DNA of 64,000 bases. It comes from Cetobacterium_A somerae. GTDB taxonomy: Bacteria; Fusobacteriota; Fusobacteriia; Fusobacteriales; Fusobacteriaceae. Positions 46,595 to 55,647 of this stretch are shown piece after piece. The stretch lies in NCBI RefSeq assembly GCF_044784365.2, contig NZ_CP173065.2; one strand, 5' to 3'. The translations under genes were made by a program, and so were the position numbers. Positions within the stretch are counted from its first letter, which is position 1. The number at the start of each line of letters is the position of its first letter. The notes below the pieces were generated by a model. It was not told the origin of the DNA and did no database searches. It was given only the letters and a program-made list of their open reading frames with translations.

Positions 46595-47626
46595 ATGTTA
46601 GAAAAAATTCTTATCATAAATACTGGGGGCACTATTGGTATGGTCAACAGCGAGGAAAATAATCCTAATAGTCCTTTAAGACCTGCTAAAAATTGGTTTG
46701 AAGTAGCTAAAAATCATCCTATTTTAGAAAGATTTCCTGCTGACTACTGTCAAATTTCAACTTTAATTGATTCTTCAGATATGAATCCTGAAATTTGGAT
46801 TGATATTGTTAAAATTATAGAAAAAAATTATTATGACTACAGAGGATTTGTAATTTTACATGGAACTGATACTATGGCTTTTACAGCTTCAGCTCTATCT
46901 TTTATGCTTAAAAATCTTGATAAACCTGTGGTTTTAACTGGGTCTCAAGTTCCTTTAGTTACACCAAGAAGTGATGCACTTCAAAATTTAATTACATCTA
47001 TTCAAATTGCAGGTAATAGAATATACGGTGTTAAAAGTATACCTGAAGTTACAATCTGTTTTAGAGATGAGTTATTGAGAGGAAATCGAGCTAGAAAAAT
47101 TGATGCTACAAATTATTTTGGGTTTGCTTCACCAAATTATAGAGCTTTGGGAGAGATTGGATGTGAAATTAAAATTCATGATAAAAAGGTTTTAGATATG
47201 CCTAAAAATGAGTTTTATACAGATTCTTCTATCAACAGTAATATACTTATTGTTGAGATTTTCCCTGGAATGAATCCTCAATATATAAAAACACTTGTAG
47301 AATCTCATTCTGAAATAAAGGGAGTTATTTTAAAAACTTATGGAAATGGTAATGCTCCAACTACTGATAATTTTGTTTCAGCTTTAAAATCTATTATTGA
47401 TTCAGGAGTTGTTGTTGTTAATATTACTCAATGTGCAACTGGTGCTGTCAAAATGGGATTATATGAAGCTAGTAGCGCATTAAAAAGTATTGGAGTAATC
47501 AGCGGTGGAGATATGACTCCAGAAGCAGCCATAACCAAGTTAATGTATTTATTAGGAAAAAATCTTCCTATTGAAGAAATTAAAGTTTTTATGGAATCTG
47601 ATTTATGTGGTGAAATAACTGTTTGA
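46595..47626 (+). CDS. ansA: L-asparaginase, type I (cytoplasmic)
   Basis: 343 residues with no signal peptide, so the cytoplasmic type. Catalytic Thr motifs: IINTGGTIGMV and VILHGTDTMAFTASALSF; also LTGSQVPL and TQCATGAVKMGLYEAS. It hydrolyses asparagine to aspartate and ammonia, and aspartate is the substrate of the PurA just upstream. The ribosome site AGGAGG abuts the hairpin at 46553. Confidence 0.92.
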   Translation: MLEKILIINTGGTIGMVNSEENNPNSPLRPAKNWFEVAKNHPILERFPADYCQISTLIDSSDMNPEIWIDIVKIIEKNYYDYRGFVILHGTDTMAFTASALSFMLKNLDKPVVLTGSQVPLVTPRSDALQNLITSIQIAGNRIYGVKSIPEVTICFRDELLRGNRARKIDATNYFGFASPNYRALGEIGCEIKIHDKKVLDMPKNEFYTDSSINSNILIVEIFPGMNPQYIKTLVESHSEIKGVILKTYGNGNAPTTDNFVSALKSIIDSGVVVVNITQCATGAVKMGLYEASSALKSIGVISGGDMTPEAAITKLMYLLGKNLPIEEIKVFMESDLCGEITV

Positions 47627-47635
47627 AGGAGTGCT

Positions 47636-47848
47636 ATGAACAAAAATCTTTGGAAAAATAATAAAAATAGTAAACTTTATGAAGTTTTAAATTATAATAT
47701 ATTAAATTGTACTAATGAACAAGATGGACAAATTATGTATCTATACAGAGTTTTTTCTGAAGAAGTTCTAGATTCAGAAGGAAATGAAAAACTTTTTGTT
47801 AGATCTGAAGATGAGTTTAAAACTAAGTTTACAAAATATAGTTTATAA
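47636..47848 (+). CDS. Small protein, possibly DUF1653-like, 70 residues
   Basis: Basic N-terminus, then LYEVLNYNILNCTNEQDGQI, MYLYRVFSEE and KLFVRSEDEFKTKF. The order (Tyr-Glu-Val-Leu strand, then an aromatic-Arg strand, then VRxxxxF) is that of DUF1653, but the match is by eye. It lies nine bases after ansA and before the terminator at 47861. Confidence 0.5.
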   Translation: MNKNLWKNNKNSKLYEVLNYNILNCTNEQDGQIMYLYRVFSEEVLDSEGNEKLFVRSEDEFKTKFTKYSL

Positions 47849-47860
47849 TTTAAATAGAGA

Positions 47861-47888
47861 AAAAGCTGACTTAAAAAAGTCAGCTTTT
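47861..47888. terminator. Bidirectional terminator between convergent operons
   Basis: AAAAGCTGACTT / AAGTCAGCTTTT, 12-bp stem, 4-base loop, eight T on the plus strand and a shorter T stretch on the minus strand. Confidence 0.9.
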
Positions 47889-47890
47889 TT

Positions 47891-49057
47891 TTATTTATCA
47901 AATTTTATTGGTTTTATCCAATCACTATTTTTTCCCATAGCATAGTTTTTTTCAAATTCAGCTTTAAATTCATTAAATCTCTTCTCTTTTATAGCAGTTC
48001 TTGAATCTTTCATTAATTTTAATAAGAAATATAAATTATGGTATGTTGCTAATCTTCCACCTAATATTTCTTGAGCTTTAAATAAGTGTCTTATATAACC
48101 TCTTGTATAATTCCTACATACATAGCAATCACATCCCTCATCTAAAGGTCTAGTGTCTTCAGAATATGAAGCATTTTTTACAACAAGTCTTCCATATTTT
48201 GTAAATATTGTTCCGTGTCTTCCAATTCTACTTGGTTGTACACAATCCATCATATCTATTCCTGATGCTACAGCTTCTAGCATATCTAAAGGTTCTCCTA
48301 CTCCCATTAAATATCTTGGTTTATCTTCAGGTAACTTCTCAACTATATAATCTAATACTCTATACATATCCTCTCTAGGTTCACCAACAGCTAAACCTCC
48401 AACAGCATATCCAGAGAAGTATTCATCCATTTCACTTAATTCAGATAAACTTTTATCTCTTAAATCTTCATAAATTCCACCTTGAACTATTGCAAATAAA
48501 CCTTGCTCATCTGGTCTTTTGTGTGCTTCTACACATCTTTTTGCCCATCTTGTAGTTCTTTCAATAGATGGAATAAGGTACTCTTTTGATGACATTCCTG
48601 GTGGGCACTCATCAAATAACATAACTATATCTGATCCTAAATTATTTTGAATATTTATTGATTTTTCTGGAGAAATAAAGTGTTTAGAACCATCTAAATG
48701 TGATCTAAAATAAACTCCTTCTTCCTTAATATTTCTTAAATCACCTAAACTAAATACTTGGAATCCACCACTATCTGTTAAAATAGGTTTTTTCCAATTC
48801 ATAAATTTATGTAATCCACCAAATTTAGCAACTAACTCATCACCTGGTCTTAAATACAAGTGATACGTGTTTCCTAAAATTATTTCAGCTCCCATTTCCT
48901 CTAACTCTTCTGGAGTCATTCCTTTTACTGTGGCTTGAGTTCCAACAGGCATAAACACAGGCGTTTCAATCTCTCCATGAGGAGTTGTTATTTTTCCTGT
49001 TCTCGCTTTTCCATCTTTATCGTATAATTCATACGTTACTGGTAACTTTTTACTCAT
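47891..49057 (-). CDS. tgt: tRNA-guanine(34) transglycosylase
   Basis: 388 residues. Catalytic Asp in LTDSGGFQVFSL, substrate motif LAVGEPREDMYRVLDY, zinc motif CDCYVCRNYTRGYIRHLFKA, and GIDMMDCVQPSR. It swaps guanine at the tRNA wobble position for the queuosine precursor. It lies nine bases after relA/spoT. Confidence 0.96.
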   Translation of the reverse strand: MSKKLPVTYELYDKDGKARTGKITTPHGEIETPVFMPVGTQATVKGMTPEELEEMGAEIILGNTYHLYLRPGDELVAKFGGLHKFMNWKKPILTDSGGFQVFSLGDLRNIKEEGVYFRSHLDGSKHFISPEKSINIQNNLGSDIVMLFDECPPGMSSKEYLIPSIERTTRWAKRCVEAHKRPDEQGLFAIVQGGIYEDLRDKSLSELSEMDEYFSGYAVGGLAVGEPREDMYRVLDYIVEKLPEDKPRYLMGVGEPLDMLEAVASGIDMMDCVQPSRIGRHGTIFTKYGRLVVKNASYSEDTRPLDEGCDCYVCRNYTRGYIRHLFKAQEILGGRLATYHNLYFLLKLMKDSRTAIKEKRFNEFKAEFEKNYAMGKNSDWIKPIKFDK

Positions 49058-49066
49058 TTCTTTCTC

Positions 49067-51246
49067 CTATCTTTCTACTGACATTACATCTTTTATTTTT
49101 AATAGATGACTAACTAATTGTTTATACTCATCTTTATTATTTAACTCAACAGTCACTTTTATAATTGCAATTGTATCTAATCCCTTTTTTATATTATGAG
49201 AGTTTAAAGATAATACATTTATTTTATGGTTTGAAATCATTGTTACAACATCCATAAGTATATTTTGTCTATCTATAGCTTTTATTGTAAAAGCAAAAGT
49301 ATATCTATTTTTTTTCGAAGGTGCTTCTAAAAGTCTCTCATCCCAATTAACATCTATAACTCTTGCAGGATCATGGTTAACCATTGAAATATAATTTGGA
49401 CAATCTTTTCTATGAATTGCAATTCCTGTTAATTTTGTTACATATCCACCTATATCATCTCCAGGAAGAGGTGTACAACATCTTGCAAATCTTATTAGAG
49501 TATTTTCTGTCCCATCAATTATAATTCCTTGATCATCCTTTTTTGCTGATTTTTTCTTTATAGGCTCTTTAATAAAATCTTCTAGATTACTTTCTATATA
49601 CGCTTTACTTTTTTCTTGCTCTATCTTTAATTTAGCAACAACTACATCTACTTTACTTTTTGTCTCTCCCATATGGAAATAGAAATCACTCATTGTTGGT
49701 ATATTATGTTTCTCTAAATGCTTTTTTAGAATTGGGCTATCTTCAAACTCTTTTAAAGTCATTCCTAATTTTCCAACTTCTTTTTCGATAAGCTCTTTTC
49801 CAACTTTAATATTTTCATCAAGTTTTTGGTCTTTTAACCATTTTTTTATTTTACTTTTTGCACTTTGTGTAGCTACAATATCTAACCAATCATTTCCAGG
49901 TCCTCTACCAGTTTTAGATGTAATAACTTCTACTCGATCACCATTATTTAATTTGTAATCCAATGGAACTATTTTTCCATTAACTTTTGCACCTACACAC
50001 TTTATCCCAATCTCTGTATGAATATTAAAAGCAAAATCTATTGGTGTAGCACCTTGAGCTAACTCAATAACATCTCCTTTTGGAGAAAATACAAATACCG
50101 TCTCTTTTACTATATCTCCAGTTACTTCTTTAATAAATTCTTCAGTATTTTCTGCACCTTGATTTAACTCTACAATATTTCTAAGCCATCCATAAACTTG
50201 ATCTTTTTTACTTATTTTTTTATTTTCTTTATAACTCCAGTGAGCTGCAACTCCCTCTTCAGCTACTCTATCCATATCTTCAGTTCTAATTTGAATCTCA
50301 ACAAATTTTCCCAAAGGTCCTACAATTGTTGTATGAATTGATTGATAGTTATTTGATTTAGGAACCGCTATATAATCCTTAAATCTTCCAGGAACAGGTC
50401 TGTAATTACTATGTATAACTCCTAAAGTATTGTAACATTCTGCTTCTGTATTTAAAATAATTCTAATACCTATTAAATCATAAATTCCATCAAAATCTTT
50501 GCCTTTTTCAAACATTTTTTTATAAATACTATAAAAATGTTTAAATCTTCCTTTAACTTTTGCATATATTTGTACTTCATTTAACAAACGAGTTATATTA
50601 TTTACCATCTCTTCTAAATATTTTTTTCTCTCGTCTTTTTTTTCATCAATTAATGCTTTTATATCTTTATATTTTTCTGGTTCTAAATAATGTAAAGACA
50701 TATCCTCTAATTCCCACTTTATCTTTGCTATACCTAATCTATGAGCTAAAGGGGCATATATAGAAAGAGTTTCTTGAGCAATTCTTTTTTGTTTTTCTGG
50801 TGGCATAAACTTTAAAGTCCTCATATTATGAAGTCTATCTGCCAATTTTATAATAATAACTCTAACATCTTTTGCCATTGCTATTATCATTTTTCTAATA
50901 TTTTCATCCTGTTTTTTAGTTCCATTAGGTAAATGGTCTAATTTTGTAACTCCATCTACAAGATGGGCAACTTCGTCTCCAAAGTTATACTTTATATCTG
51001 CTATAGTTATCAGTGTATCTTCAACTATATCATGAAGTATTCCTGCTATTATTCCCTCTGTATCCATCTTCATATCTATTAATATTTTGGTTACTTCTAC
51101 AGGATGTATTATATAGCTGTCACCAGATTTTCTGTATTGTCCTATATGGCATTCTTCTGCAAAAAGAAAGCCATTCTGATCTTTTCTTTGTCCACTTTTA
51201 AATTGTGCTTATCTATTTCACTTTCTATTTCTTGCCAATATTTCAT
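49067..51246 (-). pseudogene. relA: (p)ppGpp synthetase/hydrolase RelA/SpoT, frameshifted near the start
   Basis: Read across one frame change the product is about 726 residues in the full RSH order: HD hydrolase, synthetase (RLHNMRTLKFMP, YIAVPKSNNYQSIHTTI), TGS (VFVFSPKGDVIELAQGATPIDFAF), zinc-finger/CC region (RFARCCTPLPGD) and ACT. Translation should start at the ATG at 51246 (AGAGGTG upstream) with MKYWQEIESEIDKHN; this frame stops at 51142-51144. The rest, from LFAEECHIGQYRKSGDSYIIHP onward, is in a frame one base off; the shift lies in 51160-51169 (a CTTTCTTTTTG run). An internal start at 51073 has no ribosome site and would lose the first HD histidine. Either a true break, a programmed -1 shift, or a sequence error. 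Confidence 0.88.
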
Positions 51247-51278
51247 AATACACCTCTTTTTTAATAATCCTATACAAA

Positions 51279-51306
51279 TAAGGCGACACTAGTTTGTGCC
51301 GCCTTA
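51279..51306 (-). terminator. Hairpin after apt and before relA/spoT
   Basis: On the minus strand UAAGGCGGCAC pairs with GUGUCGCCUUA over 11 bp including one G-U pair, 6-base loop, then UUUGUAUA, a weak U tract. relA/spoT begins about 33 bases on. Confidence 0.6.
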
Positions 51307-51313
51307 AAAGTTA

Positions 51314-51826
51314 TTAATACTTCATTAAAGTTAATACTGGATAACCTTCTAATTTCTCTTTACCTTTTAAGTCTTCTAGTTCAATTAAAAATGCTAATCC
51401 TGCTACTACTCCACCTAATTCTTCTATTAATTTTACAGTAGCTTCTATAGTTCCTCCAGTTGCTAATAAATCATCAACTATTAATACTCTTTGTCCAGGT
51501 TTTACAGAATCTTTATGCATACATAAAACATTTGAACCGTATTCTAAATCATATGCATACTCGATTACCTCTCTTGGTAATTTTCCTGGTTTTCTAACTG
51601 GAGCAAATCCAACTCCTAAAGCATAAGATACTGGACATCCAAATATAAATCCTCTTGCTTCTGGTCCTACAACTAAATCTATATTGTGTTCCTTTGCAAA
51701 CTCTACAACCTTATCTGTTGCATATTTATATGCTTCACCATTTCCCATTAGCGGAGTTATATCTCTAAATTTTATTCCTGGTTTTGGATAATCCTCTACT
51801 AATGCTACATATTTTTTTAAATCCAT
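51314..51826 (-). CDS. apt: Adenine phosphoribosyltransferase
   Basis: 170 residues. PRPP motif VLIVDDLLATGGTIEATVKLI, FRDITPLMGNGEAYKYA, and PEARGFIFGCPVSYALG identify Apt. It salvages adenine to AMP. AGGAGG precedes the ATG. It has the RSH gene downstream, an arrangement common in many bacteria. Confidence 0.96.
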   Translation of the reverse strand: MDLKKYVALVEDYPKPGIKFRDITPLMGNGEAYKYATDKVVEFAKEHNIDLVVGPEARGFIFGCPVSYALGVGFAPVRKPGKLPREVIEYAYDLEYGSNVLCMHKDSVKPGQRVLIVDDLLATGGTIEATVKLIEELGGVVAGLAFLIELEDLKGKEKLEGYPVLTLMKY

Positions 51827-51878
51827 TTAATTCCTCCTAAATATTACTCTTTTAAAAATTTATCATAAATTATCTATA

Positions 51879-52667
51879 CTAATTGAAAATTAAATTTAAA
51901 GCTTCTTTTTCCTTTACTTTATCTCCATTTTTATAGTATATGTTTATTAATTTTTCTACTACTTCTTTATCAATATCATTATAAGTTAAATAATTCTTTA
52001 AAACTCTTTCTGAATAATCATCTTTATCTAAAGATAAACTATAAAAATTTGATAATTTTATTGTATTAACTTTATTATATTTAATTTTATTTTCGATTTT
52101 TAAATATGAATCTTTCTTTAAACTATCTACTCTTTTTAAATTATTTAAATATGAATCAAAAAACAAACTATTATTAAATATTTCATCATCCTCTACATAT
52201 TCATAATACTTTAAAGAATTTAAATAGTTCCCATTCAAAAACTCTATATATCCTAAAATAAAATAATCTTGATCATTCATAAAATCTTTAGACACACTTT
52301 TTAAATACTTAGAACTTTTACCATAATCTCTTTTTTCAAAATTTAAATAACCTAAATTCTTCAAAGTTAAATTATCTTTAGGATTAAGTGCCAAAGCTCT
52401 ATTTAAATCTTTTTCTGCTTGAACTATATTCCCAAGTTGCCCTTCAATTATTGCTTTTTCTCTTAGTGCTACACTATTTTTACTATTAATCTTTAGTATT
52501 TCCTCATATATTTCTAACGCTTCACTTTTTTTACCTAAAGAATACAAGTTAGCTCCCTTAAGTAATAGATACTTTTCATTTTTTGTTTCAAGATTTTTCG
52601 TTGTCTTTACTACCTCACTATTGCTACAACCAATTAGTACAAAAACTAAAAAAAGATATTTCCACAT
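51879..52667 (-). CDS. TPR lipoprotein
   Basis: 262 residues, lipoprotein signal MWKYLFLVFVLIGC with Cys at 14, then TPR units (LLLKGANLYSLGKKSEALEIY, AVALREKAIIEGQLGNIVQA-like, LTLKNLGYLNFEKRDYGKSS) to about residue 165. The C-terminal 100 residues are Lys/Asn/Tyr-rich. Its start is one base after the DUF502 stop, with AGGAG inside that gene, so it is co-translated. Role probably in the envelope. Confidence 0.78.
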   Translation of the reverse strand: MWKYLFLVFVLIGCSNSEVVKTTKNLETKNEKYLLLKGANLYSLGKKSEALEIYEEILKINSKNSVALREKAIIEGQLGNIVQAEKDLNRALALNPKDNLTLKNLGYLNFEKRDYGKSSKYLKSVSKDFMNDQDYFILGYIEFLNGNYLNSLKYYEYVEDDEIFNNSLFFDSYLNNLKRVDSLKKDSYLKIENKIKYNKVNTIKLSNFYSLSLDKDDYSERVLKNYLTYNDIDKEVVEKLINIYYKNGDKVKEKEALNLIFN

Positions 52668-53327
52668 TTAGTTCTCCTTTTTATTATTTGGTGGTAATAT
52701 TACTCCTCCTGAAATTATAAGCTTTATTGCGTCATCTACTTTTAAATCTAAAACTCTTACTTCTGATTTTTTTAAAACTATGAACATCCCTGAAGTAGGA
52801 TTTGGTGATGTCGGTAAAAATACATTACACATCTCCTCACCAGTTACCTCTTCTACAAAATGATTACTATCTGAAGTCATAAATCCGATACTATAAATCC
52901 CATGTCTAGGATATTCAAACATCACAACTTTTTGGTATGATTTTTGTCTATCTGATGCAAATAGAGATATTATTTGAGTTATTGTACTATATATCTGACT
53001 AAATAATGGTATTTTTACTAAAAGATTGTTTAAAAAAGCTCCAATTTTTTTAAATAAAAATACTCTCATAGCTGTTCCTATAGCTATTAATAATAATATC
53101 AAAGTTACAAAAGATAAAACATTTATAAGTATTTGAGTATATAAATGAAGATCTTGTTCTTTTCCTAATCCAGTTTGTAAAACAATCTTTCTTATTGCTA
53201 CTGTTAAAACAGAATCTTGCAATAAGTTTAAGAAAATTTGAAATATCCAGTTAAAAATATATACTGTAATAACTATAGGTAATATAGCAATTAGCCCACT
53301 ATAAAAACTGGCTTTTACTCTTTTCAT
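52668..53327 (-). CDS. DUF502 family membrane protein
   Basis: 219 residues with two membrane segments (FYSGLIAILPIVITVYIFNWIF and LINVLSFVTLILLLIAIG) and the DUF502 features LVKIPLFSQIYSTITQI, VVMFEYPRHGIYSIGFMTS and VFLPTSPNPTSGMFIVL. The family has no proven activity. It lies three bases after the CorC/HlyC gene and one before a lipoprotein gene. Confidence 0.87.
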   Translation of the reverse strand: MKRVKASFYSGLIAILPIVITVYIFNWIFQIFLNLLQDSVLTVAIRKIVLQTGLGKEQDLHLYTQILINVLSFVTLILLLIAIGTAMRVFLFKKIGAFLNNLLVKIPLFSQIYSTITQIISLFASDRQKSYQKVVMFEYPRHGIYSIGFMTSDSNHFVEEVTGEEMCNVFLPTSPNPTSGMFIVLKKSEVRVLDLKVDDAIKLIISGGVILPPNNKKEN

Positions 53328-53330
53328 CTT

Positions 53331-54590
53331 TTATTCTCCTCTTTGTATCTCTACCTTAGACACTCTCATCTTCTCAACCTCAACTACTACCAACTTAACA
53401 TCTTGAAAGTCTACAATATCTCCTATTGCAGGAATTTTTCCAAGCTCTGACATTATTAATCCGCCTAAACTTTCGTAATCCTCTGATATTGGTAAATCAA
53501 TATTTAAACTTTTATTTATTGTTTCTATATCAAGCATTGCATCAACTTCATATCTATTATCATCAATCTCTTTAATGCTTTCTTCCTCTTCATTATCAAA
53601 CTCATCACGAATTTCTCCAACAATCTCTTCTAATAAGTCTTCTATTGTTAAAACTCCACCAATACCACCATACTCATCTAATACAAGTGCAATATGAACT
53701 TTTTTACTTTTAAATTCTTGTAAAATTTCTATAATTGACTTTGTTTCAGGAACATAGTAAGCCTCTCTTACTAACTCTTTAACTTGAGTATCTGTGCTAT
53801 GTGCTTTTAAGTAATTTAAAACATCTTTAGTATATAAAACACCTATAATATTATCAATAGTCTCTTCATATACAGGTATTCTTGAGAATCCAGCTTCTAT
53901 CATCTCTTCCCAAATATCATCTAAAGTTTTATTTCCTTCAACTGCAAACATTGATGTTCTAGGTGTCATAATTTCTTTTGCATTAGTTTCACCTAATCCT
54001 ACAATTGAGTGAATCATTTCTTTTTCCTCTTCTTCTATAATACCCTCAGCTTCACCTACATTTACAAAAGATATTAAATCCTCTTCTGTAAACATTATAT
54101 TTTCAGTTTTTACTTCAACTCCTAAAATTCTACCAATTAATATAGATGTCCACATCAATATTTTTACAATTGGTTTCATTAATAATCCAAAATAATACAT
54201 AGGACCAATTACTAATTTTGAGAAACCTTTAGAATTATTTTTGGCCATTATTTTCGGTGTTATTTCTCCAAATATAAGAATTAAAACTGTCATAATCCCT
54301 GTTACGATAGCCAAACTTCTAGGAGAATTCCCCATTATATTAATTGCTAAAGCAGTTGCAATAGATGATCCTAAAATATTTACTATATTATTTCCTAAAA
54401 GCATACCTGTTAAAATCTCATTTGGACTTTTTAACCACTTTTTCAATAAATGTGCTGTTTTCTTATTCGACTTCTCAATATCTTCTAAATCTGTTGTTTT
54501 AAAAGATGTTAATGCTGTTTCTGAGGCTGAAAAAAAACCAGATAGTAAAATTAATACAACTAATATAATAATATCACGATACGTGTCCAA
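53331..54590 (-). CDS. CorC/HlyC (CNNM) family protein with CBS domains
   Basis: 419 residues: DUF21 membrane domain (four segments, SGFFSASETALTS motif at about 17), two CBS domains (MTPRTSMFAVEGNKTLDDI, IVGVLYTKDVL-type and VLDEYGGIGGVLTIEDLLEEIVGEI), and a C-terminal transporter-associated domain. The family includes magnesium and cobalt efflux or uptake proteins; older names call them hemolysins. The start is TTG at 54590, behind GGAAGG and a TTGTTT-17-TAGAAT promoter. Confidence 0.88.
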   Translation of the reverse strand: MDTYRDIIILVVLILLSGFFSASETALTSFKTTDLEDIEKSNKKTAHLLKKWLKSPNEILTGMLLGNNIVNILGSSIATALAINIMGNSPRSLAIVTGIMTVLILIFGEITPKIMAKNNSKGFSKLVIGPMYYFGLLMKPIVKILMWTSILIGRILGVEVKTENIMFTEEDLISFVNVGEAEGIIEEEEKEMIHSIVGLGETNAKEIMTPRTSMFAVEGNKTLDDIWEEMIEAGFSRIPVYEETIDNIIGVLYTKDVLNYLKAHSTDTQVKELVREAYYVPETKSIIEILQEFKSKKVHIALVLDEYGGIGGVLTIEDLLEEIVGEIRDEFDNEEEESIKEIDDNRYEVDAMLDIETINKSLNIDLPISEDYESLGGLIMSELGKIPAIGDIVDFQDVKLVVVEVEKMRVSKVEIQRGE

Positions 54591-54634
54591 CTTTATAATA
54601 CACCTTCCTTATTTTTTAAATTGAATGCTTATAT

Positions 54635-54663
54635 ATTCTACCATAATTCTCCATAAAAAACAA
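54635..54663 (-). promoter_or_regulatory. Promoter of the CorC/HlyC-DUF502-lipoprotein operon
   Basis: TTGTTT (54663-54658), 17 bases, TAGAAT (54640-54635) on the minus strand, about 45 bases before the TTG start. Confidence 0.6.
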
Positions 54664-54697
54664 TATACTGTGCTTTTTAAACCAGCACTTTAATAAA

Positions 54698-54727
54698 GAA
54701 TAAAAAGGAAAGCTGTTAGCTTTCCTT
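54698..54727 (-). terminator. Intrinsic terminator of the twelve-gene operon
   Basis: AAGGAAAGCT / AGCTTTCCTT, 10-bp stem, 3-base loop, then TTTTTATTCTT on the minus strand. The stem overlaps the accB stop codon. Confidence 0.85.
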
Positions 54728-55184
54728 ATTTTACTAAAAATAATATGTCACCTTTTTTTACTACTTTTCCATTCTCTGCTCTCAAAGCTACAACAGTTCC
54801 TGCTACTGATGATTTTACTTCGTTCATCATTTTCATAGCCTCAACTATACATACTGTATCTCCTACCTCTACTTTATCTCCAATTTTTACAAAGTCTTCT
54901 GAGTCAGGTGAAGGTGCTGAGTAATATGTTCCAACCATTGGAGAAACAATCTCTTTTCCTTCTACAACTACTTCTTCTGAAGATTCTATTTCTTCAATTT
55001 CTATCTCTTTATTAGTTAAAGTCGGTTGTTCTACGTACTTAATATTTGAAGTTACTACCTCTTGTCTTAGTTCTTCCTTTTTCATAGTAAGCTTTGTTCC
55101 ATTAACTTCTATACTAATTTCAGAAAGATTATGCTCCTCTATACTTTTAGCTAATTTTTTTACGCTTTCTAAATCTAACTTCAT
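54726..55184 (-). CDS. accB: Acetyl-CoA carboxylase biotin carboxyl carrier protein
   Basis: 152 residues. The C-terminal biotinyl domain has VCIVEAMKMMNEVKS, with the biotinylated Lys in AMKM; the N-terminal helix and a Glu-rich linker are typical. It carries the carboxyl group between AccC and the carboxyltransferase. accC is not adjacent, unlike in many genomes. The terminator overlaps its stop. Confidence 0.92.
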   Translation of the reverse strand: MKLDLESVKKLAKSIEEHNLSEISIEVNGTKLTMKKEELRQEVVTSNIKYVEQPTLTNKEIEIEEIESSEEVVVEGKEIVSPMVGTYYSAPSPDSEDFVKIGDKVEVGDTVCIVEAMKMMNEVKSSVAGTVVALRAENGKVVKKGDILFLVK

Positions 55185-55193
55185 TGTTCCTCC

Positions 55194-55634
55194 TTAATTA
55201 CTTCCTATTACTCTTAATTCCTTTACAGAATCTAAAGAACTGATTTTTTCTAACATCTCTTCAATTTTTCTAAGTAAATTTTCTGTTGTTTGTATAGAAA
55301 TTGTTACTCTACTCACACCATCTATTGCTATATTTTGAACAATTGTTAAGATGTTCATCTGCTCTCCTGCAATAATATCTAAAACCCTTGCTAAAATTCC
55401 AGGTCTATCCATTAAAGATAAATGTATACTAAATACTTTTTCTTTTCCACCTTCGAAAAATGGTTTTATATAGTCTTTATATTTATAATATGTACTTCTA
55501 CTTATTCCAACTCTCTTTATAGCTTCATACTTTGAAATTCTTTCAGCTTGAACAATCTCATTTACCTTTATAACACTTTGAATCGAATTTGGTAGTATTC
55601 TCTTATCAACAATATAAAATTCTTTTTTATCCAT
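55194..55634 (-). CDS. ACT domain protein with helix-turn-helix (ThrR/UPF0735-like)
   Basis: 146 residues from the ATG at 55634, preceded by GGGGAG; a start further up would overlap folD. The N-terminal part holds a helix-turn-helix-like segment (SKYEAIKRVGISRSTYYKY), and the C-terminal part an ACT domain (SLMDRPGILARVLDIIAG, then QNIAIDGVSRVTISIQT). This pairing is seen in amino-acid-responsive regulators such as ThrR of B. subtilis. The ligand and target are unknown. Confidence 0.82.
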   Translation of the reverse strand: MDKKEFYIVDKRILPNSIQSVIKVNEIVQAERISKYEAIKRVGISRSTYYKYKDYIKPFFEGGKEKVFSIHLSLMDRPGILARVLDIIAGEQMNILTIVQNIAIDGVSRVTISIQTTENLLRKIEEMLEKISSLDSVKELRVIGSN

Positions 55635-55647
55635 TCTAAACTCTCCC

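Noticed and set aside
49067..51073. relA/spoT as a normal 668-residue gene starting at 51073
   Set aside because: No ribosome site there, and clear RSH sequence continues upstream in the same frame for about 31 codons, then in a second frame to an ATG with a ribosome site at 51246.
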